Positions 1 to 5,146 of a stretch of DNA of 5,146 bases are shown piece after piece. The stretch is from Halobacteriales archaeon (GTDB lineage Archaea; Thermoplasmatota; SW-10-69-26; JACQPN01; JAIVGT01): positions 1 through 5,146 of the forward strand of contig JAIVGT010000079.1 in the NCBI GenBank assembly GCA_020201485.1, in the 5' to 3' direction. Every line of letters starts with the position of its first letter. The first letter of the stretch is position 1. The notes under the pieces were generated by a model. The model ran no database searches. It was not told the DNA's origin and saw nothing but the letters and a program-made list of their open reading frames with translations. The position numbers were made by a program, and so were the translations under genes.

Positions 1-355
1 CTTGTACGGGGACGGCATGCAGGTGCGCGACTGGCTGCACGTGGACGACCACTGCGAGGGTATCTGGACGGCGTTCACGAAGGGCAAGGCGGGCGAGGTG
101 TACAACATCGGCGGCGGCCAGGAGCATCCCAACATCGCCGTGGCGCGCCTCGTGCTGCGCGAGCTGGGCAAGCCGGAGAAGCTCATCAGCTTCGTGAAGG
201 ACCGGCCCGGGCACGACCGGCGGTACAGCGTGGACTGCGCGAAGCTCCGCGGCCTGGGCTGGGCCCCGCGGCAGGGCTTCGAGGAGGCCATGGGCAGCAC
301 GGTGCGCTGGTACGTCGCGAACGAGGCGTGGTGGAAGCCGCTGCTGAGCCCATGA
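1..355 (+). CDS. rfbB: dTDP-glucose 4,6-dehydratase, C-terminal part (5' end outside window)
   Basis: This enzyme is an NAD-dependent SDR that turns dTDP-glucose into dTDP-4-keto-6-deoxyglucose in the cytoplasm, the second step towards dTDP-L-rhamnose and other deoxysugars. Only the last 117 residues are visible (reading from base 2) of a family that usually runs about 320-350, so the Rossmann GxxGxxG and the YxxxK catalytic pair lie off the left edge. The visible part matches the RmlB C-terminal region closely: YGDG-QVRDWLHVDDH at the start, EVYNIGGG near residue 34, FVKDRPGHDRRY near residues 63-74, and a final LGW-P...F-EAM..TV-WY block. The DRPGHDRRY signature favours RmlB over other extended SDRs such as GalE or UXS. 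The TGA stop (353-355) overlaps the ATG of the next gene, which suggests translational coupling to the glycosyltransferase. The reading frame is intact to the edge. Confidence 0.93.
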   Translation, partial: LYGDGMQVRDWLHVDDHCEGIWTAFTKGKAGEVYNIGGGQEHPNIAVARLVLRELGKPEKLISFVKDRPGHDRRYSVDCAKLRGLGWAPRQGFEEAMGSTVRWYVANEAWWKPLLSP

Positions 356-1398
356 AGGACCTGGCCTTCCTGCACACGGCGCGCGTCAGCTTCGTCCAGG
401 AGGACCTCGACATCCTGCAGCGCAGGTTCGACGTCGAGGAGGTGGTGTGGCGGGGCAAGGGCTCGCTGCCCGCGGTCGCCCTCGCCGTCGCGCGCACGCG
501 CGGGCACCTGAGCTGGTTCTGCGGCGACCACACCTACGCAGCGTCGATGGCGGGCGTGCCGCTGCGCAAGCCGGGCATGGTCATCGTCGGGGGCGGGGAC
601 GCGAGCTACGTCGCAGAGCTGGGGCCGGGCGCTGCTGGCGGCGTGTTCGGCGACCCGGTGCGCGCCGGCCGGGCGCGCTTCAGCTACCGGCGCGCCGCGG
701 GCATCTTCCCCGTGGACGAGAGCCTGCGGCAGGACCTGCTGGGGCACACCGGGCTGGACGGCAGCACGATGGTCACCATCCCCACCGGCTACGACCCGGA
801 GCGCTGGAAGCCCGATGGGCCGAAGGAGCCCCTCGTGCTCACCGTCGCCGGCGTGAACCGGGGCAACCTGCAGCGCAAGGGCCTGCGCACCTTCGCCCGC
901 GCGGCGGTGCTCGTGCCCGAGGCGCGCTGGGCCATCGTCGGGGCGTGGCAGGATGACGCGGCAGACGAGTTGCGCAAGGACGCGCCGCGCAACCTCGACT
1001 TCGCCGGCGAGGCGAGCGGGGAGGAGCTGCTGCGCTGGTACCAGCGCGCGACGGTCTATTGCCAGCTCAGCCGGCACGAGGGCCTGCCGAACGCGCTGTG
1101 CGAGGCCATGCTCTGCGCCTGCGTGCCGGTGGGCACGCCGCACTACGGCATCCCGGGGGCCATCGGCGACACCGGCCCCATCGTGCCCTGGAACGACGTG
1201 GAGGCCACGGCGCTCGCCGTGCGGGACGCGCTGCACCGCGATTCGGGCGAGCAGGCCCGGGCGCGCATCGCCGGCCGGTTCCCGAAGGCGAAGCGGGAGG
1301 AGGAACTGCCGCTCGCCGTCGAGCAGTGCCTGGCGGGGAGGGCGGTGCGCGAGCTGCCGTTCTTCGGCAAGCCGCCTACTTCTCCGAGCGCAGCGTGA
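352..1398 (+). CDS. GT4-type (GT-B fold) glycosyltransferase, group 1
   Basis: This is a predicted 348-residue retaining glycosyltransferase that would transfer a sugar from a nucleotide-sugar donor during glycan assembly on the cytoplasmic face of the membrane; donor and acceptor cannot be read from the sequence. The N-terminal half (about 1-155) is the divergent acceptor domain, with a WFCGDH segment near 55-60 and a GGGD turn near 80-83. The C-terminal donor domain begins near 161 (LVLTVAGVNR). It carries RKG at 175-177, a VG strand near 196, and the GT4 EX7E motif in HEGLPNALCEAM (E243 and E251). Length is normal for the family. ATG 352 is chosen because it overlaps the upstream stop as ATGA; an in-frame GTG at 328 would lie inside rfbB. 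No Shine-Dalgarno is visible, consistent with coupling. No membrane segment or signal peptide is seen. The last 23 bp overlap the 3' end of the opposing methyltransferase gene. Confidence 0.9.
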   Translation: MKDLAFLHTARVSFVQEDLDILQRRFDVEEVVWRGKGSLPAVALAVARTRGHLSWFCGDHTYAASMAGVPLRKPGMVIVGGGDASYVAELGPGAAGGVFGDPVRAGRARFSYRRAAGIFPVDESLRQDLLGHTGLDGSTMVTIPTGYDPERWKPDGPKEPLVLTVAGVNRGNLQRKGLRTFARAAVLVPEARWAIVGAWQDDAADELRKDAPRNLDFAGEASGEELLRWYQRATVYCQLSRHEGLPNALCEAMLCACVPVGTPHYGIPGAIGDTGPIVPWNDVEATALAVRDALHRDSGEQARARIAGRFPKAKREEELPLAVEQCLAGRAVRELPFFGKPPTSPSAA

Positions 1399-1936
1399 TG
1401 CGGATCTCGCCCGGCTTGCTGAGCAGCGGGAGCGCGGGCGGCCAGAGCTTGAACCGCTCGTGGAAGTCCCACGCCGTGTACCGGCCGATGCGCAGGCTCC
1501 GCACCGTCTGCTTGCGCACGGTCGCGAAGCGCGCCTTGCTGTAGTAGGGGGGGAAGCGGGGATGGCCCGTGAAATACTCGAAGCTGTCCTCGTGGATGAG
1601 GCGCGTGTGCGTCGGGTCGCACCAGGCATCGGGGTTGCGGTGGTGCGGGCTGATGACCTCGAGGGTGCCGCCGGGCTGCAGGATGCGGTGCAGCTCCTCG
1701 ACGACGAGCAGGAAGCCGTCGCGGTCGCTGCCCGGGACCTGGTGCGGGATGTGCTCCATGACGTGCCGCGCCAGCACGTGCGCGAAGGTGCTGTCCGCGA
1801 ACGGCCAGGGGAAGCGGAGGAAGTCGTGGACCGTGTCCACGCCGGGCAGCGGCGCGATGTCCATGTTGGACCAGCCCTCGGCGCTGGGCTGGATGTCGCT
1901 GCCGCTGCCGAGGTTCAGCTTGCGCCCGGCCTGCAC
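1376..1936 (-). CDS. Class I SAM-dependent methyltransferase (type 11-like), likely glycan-locus methyltransferase
   Basis: This is a 186-residue predicted cytoplasmic methyltransferase. The SAM-binding motif I is KLNLGSGSD at residues 6-14, followed by the acidic strand end NMDI (D26) and the post-strand segment ARHVMEHIPH at 56-65. The LQPGGTLEVISPHH block at 86-99 corresponds to the motif III region. A DPTHTR stretch at 107-112, followed by F-YF, is typical of small methyltransferases in polysaccharide clusters. The sugar or lipid acceptor cannot be deduced. The start is the in-frame GTG at 1934-1936, because it sits just before motif I and no in-frame ATG lies nearby; nearby ATGs fall in other frames. 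No clear Shine-Dalgarno precedes it. The gene diverges from the HAD phosphatase across about 60 bp and converges on the glycosyltransferase, so it appears to be a single-gene transcript. The frame stays intact across a seven-G run at 1547-1553. Confidence 0.86.
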   Translation of the reverse strand: MQAGRKLNLGSGSDIQPSAEGWSNMDIAPLPGVDTVHDFLRFPWPFADSTFAHVLARHVMEHIPHQVPGSDRDGFLLVVEELHRILQPGGTLEVISPHHRNPDAWCDPTHTRLIHEDSFEYFTGHPRFPPYYSKARFATVRKQTVRSLRIGRYTAWDFHERFKLWPPALPLLSKPGEIRITLRSEK

Positions 1937-1996
1937 GCCGGGCCATGGTCCGGGCTGGTATGAACGCAGCGGTTCCGGGTCCCGGACGCAAGCCTC
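1937..1996. promoter_or_regulatory. Divergent intergenic region with two short dyads, candidate shared control region
   Basis: These 60 bp lie between the methyltransferase start (minus) and the HAD phosphatase start (plus), so they should carry promoters for both. Two symmetric elements are visible. One is a 16-bp dyad CCGGGCCATGGTCCGG at 1938-1953 with a single G/T mismatch. The other is a perfect 6-bp inverted repeat TCCGGG-T-CCCGGA at 1974-1986. Either could be an operator or a transcript hairpin. Such dyads arise easily in G+C-rich DNA, so the regulatory call is inference from position. No archaeal TATA box is visible. Confidence 0.35.
1956..1964 (+). promoter_or_regulatory. Weak candidate extended -10 element upstream of HAD gene
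   Basis: TGGTATGAA reads as TGn followed by TATGAA, a 4-of-6 match to the bacterial -10 consensus with the extended TG. It is the most A/T-rich spot in the divergent spacer and lies 33 bp before ATG 1997. No recognisable -35 box stands at the expected distance. This is a position-based guess, and it would be meaningless if the organism is an archaeon. Confidence 0.18.
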
Positions 1997-2692
1997 ATGC
2001 TGGGCCAGCGCGCCATGCAGCCTGTGCGCGCGAACGGGTTCCGCTTCCTGCTGTTCGACCTGGACGGGACCCTCATCAAGCCCGGCACCGACTTCGCCGC
2101 GATGCGCGAGGAGGTGCGCATCCTGTTCCTGGCGGCGGGCGTGCCCCGCGACTTCCCCTTCCGGCACATCCTGGGCGGCATCGACGACGCCGTGGACTGG
2201 CTCGGCGCGCACGGCCGCGCGGAGGAAGGGCGGGAGCTGCGCGGCAAGGCCTACAGCTTCATCGAGCAGCGGGAGCGCGAGGGCCTGGCGCGCGCCGTGG
2301 ACATCCCGGGCGTGGTCGAGGCGTTGGAGCGCTGGCGCTCCGCGGGCTACCAGCTCGGCATCTACACCCGCACGCACCCGGACGTGCTGCGCGACAGCGT
2401 CGCCAAGTTCCGCTTGGGGAGGTTCGAGGTGCTGCTGAGCCGTGCCGATTGCGCGCCGAAGCCCGACCCGGCGCAGGTGCACCTGGCCTTGCAGCGCGCG
2501 GGCGTGGCTGCGGAGCAGGCGCTGGCCATCGGCGACCACGTGTTCGACATCCAGAGCGCGCGGGCCGCCCGGGTGCGCGCGGTCGGGGTGCTCACCGGGA
2601 GCGGGACGCGCGACGCGCTGCTCGCCGCCGGCGCGATGCACGTCGTGCCGGCCGTGCCCGACGTGGACGGGCTCCTTGCGAAGCCTTTTTGA
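1997..2692 (+). CDS. HAD-superfamily hydrolase, phosphoglycolate phosphatase-like (subclass with C1 cap)
   Basis: This is a 231-residue predicted cytoplasmic phosphohydrolase, and all four HAD motifs are present. Motif I is FDLDGT with nucleophile D21 and acid/base D23. Motif II is the YTR segment with T124. Motif III is K155 in APKPDP. Motif IV is GDHVFDI with D180 and D184. Residues roughly 33-95 form a helical cap insertion like that of Gph/beta-phosphoglucomutase relatives. The substrate is unknown. Within a glycan locus a sugar-phosphate is plausible, but these enzymes are often promiscuous, and it is not the GmhB heptose phosphatase type. ATG 1997 is taken as the start; ATG 2015 and GTG 2024 are in frame and would remove only non-conserved residues, and none has a clear Shine-Dalgarno. 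It is followed after 22 bp by a co-directional glycosyltransferase, probably in the same transcript. Confidence 0.88.
   Translation: MLGQRAMQPVRANGFRFLLFDLDGTLIKPGTDFAAMREEVRILFLAAGVPRDFPFRHILGGIDDAVDWLGAHGRAEEGRELRGKAYSFIEQREREGLARAVDIPGVVEALERWRSAGYQLGIYTRTHPDVLRDSVAKFRLGRFEVLLSRADCAPKPDPAQVHLALQRAGVAAEQALAIGDHVFDIQSARAARVRAVGVLTGSGTRDALLAAGAMHVVPAVPDVDGLLAKPF
2669..2690 (+). terminator. Weak terminator-like hairpin plus T5 at the end of the HAD gene
   Basis: GGCT (2670-2673) can pair with AGCC (2682-2685), extended by a G-T wobble pair, and is followed at once by five T residues (2686-2690) that run into the TGA stop. T runs are rare in this window, so the arrangement stands out. The stem is only 4-5 bp and lies inside coding sequence, so it may at most attenuate transcription into the next gene. 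Confidence 0.15.
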
Positions 2693-2714
2693 CGCGCGGC
2701 CCCGGTGCGCCAGC

Positions 2715-3890
2715 GTGCAGGCTGCCTTCGCGCTGCCGACCGACCTCTTCGGCCAGCGCAGCCTGCCCATCCCGGCCTTCCGCGCCCTGCGCATGGTGGA
2801 CGTGCTCCGCGCGAAGCGGGCCCGCGTGCACATGGTGGAATGGCTCCGCTGGCCGACCGACCTGTCGGCGCAGGAGGCGCGCGACGGCGTCACGCTCGAG
2901 CGTCTGATGCGTCCCGTGCCGCCGGGTGGCGCGCTGGCCCGCGTGCAGTTCCTGCGCGACCTGACGCGCGACGTGGCGTGGGCGCTCGAGCAGGCGAAGC
3001 CCGAGGGCATCGTCGTGCAGGACGGCGAGCTGCTCACGGCCGCTGCGCAGGCCGCAGGCAGGCTGCGCGTGCCGCTGTTCTACGACTCGCAGGAGCATTG
3101 GCCGGGGATGGTGCGCGAGGAGCACCCCCTCGAGGCCTTGGCCTACGACCTGCTGGAGCGCCGCGCTGCCCGGCGCATCACGCACGTGTACACGGTGAGC
3201 GAGCCCATCGCCGCGCGCTTCCGCCGCATCGGCGTGCCGGTGAGCCTGGTGTTCAACAGCCGCGACACGGCGGACATCCTGCCGCACGTCGTGCCGCGCG
3301 AGGAGGCGAAGCGCGCGCTGGGCCTGCCCGAGGACAGCTTCGTGCTCGGCTTCAGTGGCAGCATCACGCCCGACTCCGGGCTGGAGCAGGCGGTCGAGGC
3401 GCTGCGCGACCTGCCCCCGGAGGCGCGGCTCGTCGTCATCGGTGGCCCGCAGGAGGAGCTCGCGCGCATCGGTGGCTTGGCGGAGCAGCGCGGCGTGCGC
3501 GACCGGACCCTGCTCCTTCCTGGCCGCAGCCCGGCGGAGAGCGTGCGCGTGGGGTGCGCGTTCGACGTCGGCCTGCTCGCCCTCGCCGGCCGCGGCCTGA
3601 ACTACGCCTACCGCGCGCCGTACAAGCTGTTCGAGTACATGGGCCTGGGCTTGCCCTTCATCGTCAGCGACTACCCCGAGATGCGCCGCGTCGCCGTCGA
3701 GGATGCCCGATGCGCGATGTCCGTGCCGCCCGGGGACGCGCCCGCGCTCGCGGATGCAGCGCGCAAGCTGCGCGAAGCTCCCGGCCTGCGGGAGGAGCTG
3801 GCGGCGAACGCGCGCGCGGCCTTCGCGAGCAGGTACAGCGGCGAGCGGCAGAAGGAGACCCTCCGCGCCAGCCATCCGTTCTGGCGGTGA
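2715..3890 (+). CDS. GT4-like glycosyltransferase, group 1
   Basis: This is a 391-residue predicted GT-B glycosyltransferase, distinct in sequence from the one at 352-1398. The N-terminal domain contains VQDGELLTAAAQ near 101-112 and LFYDSQEHWP at 121-130, which resembles the YDxxE acceptor-side motif of many GT4 enzymes. THVYTVSEPIAARF near 156-169 and the FNS turn at 170-172 lead into the donor domain. There LGFSGSITPDSG (201-212), LVVIGGPQEEL (239-249) and APYKLFEYMGLGLP (301-314) are typical, with E307 as the conserved donor-site glutamate. The first glutamate of EX7E is not kept (position 299 is Tyr), as in the GT4 subgroup with an S/A-PyKlfEY motif. GTG 2715 is taken as the start, 22 bp after the HAD stop. 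ATG 2793 is in frame but would cut off N-terminal sequence, and TTG 2676 would overlap the HAD gene. No signal peptide or membrane segment is seen. Donor and acceptor are unknown. Confidence 0.88.
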   Translation: MQAAFALPTDLFGQRSLPIPAFRALRMVDVLRAKRARVHMVEWLRWPTDLSAQEARDGVTLERLMRPVPPGGALARVQFLRDLTRDVAWALEQAKPEGIVVQDGELLTAAAQAAGRLRVPLFYDSQEHWPGMVREEHPLEALAYDLLERRAARRITHVYTVSEPIAARFRRIGVPVSLVFNSRDTADILPHVVPREEAKRALGLPEDSFVLGFSGSITPDSGLEQAVEALRDLPPEARLVVIGGPQEELARIGGLAEQRGVRDRTLLLPGRSPAESVRVGCAFDVGLLALAGRGLNYAYRAPYKLFEYMGLGLPFIVSDYPEMRRVAVEDARCAMSVPPGDAPALADAARKLREAPGLREELAANARAAFASRYSGERQKETLRASHPFWR

Positions 3891-3908
3891 CCGGTCCCGC
3901 TCCCAACG

Positions 3909-3928
3909 ACGCCGTCGGCACGCGGCGT
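3909..3928. repeat. Short inverted repeat in the 66-bp spacer after the glycosyltransferase
   Basis: ACGCCG (3909-3914) and CGGCGT (3923-3928) form a 6-bp stem, extendable by one wobble pair, around a small loop. It begins 18 bp after the TGA of the upstream glycosyltransferase gene. There is no following T run, so a classical intrinsic terminator is not supported. A transcript-end or mRNA-stabilising hairpin is possible, as is chance in G+C-rich DNA. Confidence 0.2.
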
Positions 3929-3950
3929 ATCGGCTGTCCCGCGCCCTGCA

Positions 3951-3956
3951 GGGAGG
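3951..3956 (+). promoter_or_regulatory. Purine-rich Shine-Dalgarno-like GGGAGG directly abutting ATG 3957
   Basis: GGGAGG sits immediately before ATG 3957 with no spacer, which is too close for a usual ribosome binding site for that codon. For the alternative in-frame ATG 3984 it would be too far. It is nevertheless the only strong purine-rich motif next to a start in the window, and its right part lies beside the palindrome CCCTGCAGGG at 3944-3953. Confidence 0.25.
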
Positions 3957-4457
3957 ATGCGCCGGCCGACCGCGCTCCTCCTGATGGCTTCGACGCTCCT
4001 GGCCGGACCGGCGGCGAGCCTGCTCGCGAGCCCGGGCGTGACGCTCGGCCCCGCGAACGTCATCGCCTTCGAGGGCGGCTGGGACGTCACATCGTGGCCC
4101 ACGGCTTCAGCTACCCGACGGCGCTGGCGATGCGCGGCGACGGGCTGCTCGTCCTCGAAGCCGGCCGCTTCCCGCGGCGACCCGTACACCGGGCCATCAC
4201 GCCCACCGGGCTCGCCTTCGCCCCGCACGACTTCCCGGGCCATGCCGACGAGATGTTCGTCGTCATGTTCAGCGGCACGCCGCCGAGCAACAACCGGGGC
4301 GAGGTGGACCTCGTCACGCCCGACTTCCTCACGGGGGAGTGACACTGCCGCTCGTGCACGGCTTGGACCATCCCATCGACATCGCGTTCGCCCCCGGCCA
4401 TCGCAGCTTCTACGTGGTCGAGTTCTACAGCGGCGACGTGTACCGCTTCGCGCCGCC

Positions 4458-4461
<4 letters not shown>
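3957..4461 (+). pseudogene. Broken exported beta-propeller-like (NHL / sorbosone dehydrogenase-like) gene, frameshifted and shortened
   Basis: From ATG 3957 the frame encodes an n-region with two arginines and a hydrophobic core (MRRPTALLLMASTLLAGPAA), a good Sec signal peptide, then VIAFEGGWDVT. Near 4088 the sense moves to another frame: IVAHGFSYPTALAM, GDGLLVLEAG, PTGLAFAP and MFVVMFSG, ending at TGA 4340-4342. It then moves again to VTLPLVHGLDHPIDIAFAP, FYVVEFYSGDVYRF and TAG 4459-4461. Adding one base at about 4088 and one G to the G5 run at 4332-4336 restores a continuous reading of about 167 residues. The repeated P-(T/I)-(A/G/D)-(L/I)-A-(M/F) plus G-x-(L/F)-(Y/L)-V-x-E pattern is that of propeller blades in secreted glucose/sorbosone dehydrogenase or NHL-type proteins. 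Those are normally several hundred residues, so blades appear to be missing, perhaps around 4160-4200, where an alternative frame reads RGDPYTG. Catalytic function is not claimed. Sequencing indels are the main alternative to genuine decay. Confidence 0.62.

Positions 4462-5146
<685 letters not shown>

Noticed and set aside
953..1963. Plus-strand open frame crossing the end of the first glycosyltransferase and the methyltransferase.
   Set aside because: It overlaps two motif-bearing genes in other frames and reads as Arg/Ser/Ala-rich sequence without domains.
1376..3037. A minus-strand frame stays open for over 550 codons, running from the methyltransferase back through the HAD and glycosyltransferase genes.
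   Set aside because: Only the last 186 residues show family motifs. The rest is antisense to the well-supported HAD and GT4 genes and has low-complexity composition caused by the G+C-rich third positions.
2592..3875. Long antisense open frame opposite the second glycosyltransferase.
   Set aside because: The translation is rich in Arg, Ala, His and Gly with no motif, as expected of a shadow frame in G+C-rich DNA; the plus strand carries clear GT4 motifs.
3944..3953. Perfect palindrome CCCTGCAGGG before the pseudogene start.
   Set aside because: A loopless 10-bp palindrome is easily met by chance at this composition and has no partner copy in the window, so no operator or att site is claimed.
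3671..4345. Minus-strand open frame opposite the pseudogene region, considered as an alternative gene.
   Set aside because: No recognisable motif, whereas the plus strand gives a signal peptide and several propeller-like strands in successive frames.

Overview
This window is a compact, very G+C-rich stretch of a surface-polysaccharide or glycoconjugate biosynthesis locus. It holds two truncated nucleotide-sugar SDR enzymes at its edges, two GT4-type glycosyltransferases, a small SAM-dependent methyltransferase, a HAD-family phosphatase and a decayed exported beta-propeller-like gene. No rRNA, tRNA, CRISPR array, transposase or integrase was seen. The third-position G/C bias, GTG starts and near absence of Shine-Dalgarno sequences suggest a high-G+C bacterium (actinobacterial, deltaproteobacterial/myxobacterial or Deinococcus-like), or a high-G+C archaeon. 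Nothing here fixes the phylum.

Layout. Bases 1-355 (+) are the C-terminal third of a dTDP-glucose 4,6-dehydratase (RmlB/RfbB). It is coupled by an ATGA overlap to a GT4 glycosyltransferase (352-1398, +). That gene runs tail-to-tail into a methyltransferase on the minus strand (1376-1936), and the two 3' ends overlap by 23 bp. A 60-bp divergent spacer (1937-1996) with two short dyads separates the methyltransferase from a rightward pair: a HAD phosphatase (1997-2692) and a second GT4 glycosyltransferase (2715-3890). A 66-bp spacer then leads to the pseudogene (3957-4461, +), which has a signal peptide followed by propeller-like blades broken by at least two -1-type frame changes. Its TAG stop overlaps the TAG stop of the last gene, a UDP-glucuronate decarboxylase-like enzyme (UXS) on the minus strand (4458 to the right edge), whose N-terminus lies outside the window.

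How the genes fit together (inference). RmlB would supply dTDP-4-keto-6-deoxyglucose, the precursor of rhamnose and other deoxysugars, and the UXS-like enzyme would supply UDP-xylose. The two glycosyltransferases would add sugars to a growing glycan, the methyltransferase could methylate a sugar or glycan end, and the HAD enzyme could dephosphorylate a sugar-phosphate or other intermediate. The repeated strand switches show at least three transcription units, typical of a locus assembled piecemeal.

I found no convincing undescribed system. The items most worth a second look are the frame-broken exported propeller gene, the nested or overlapping convergent gene ends, and the small divergent control region.
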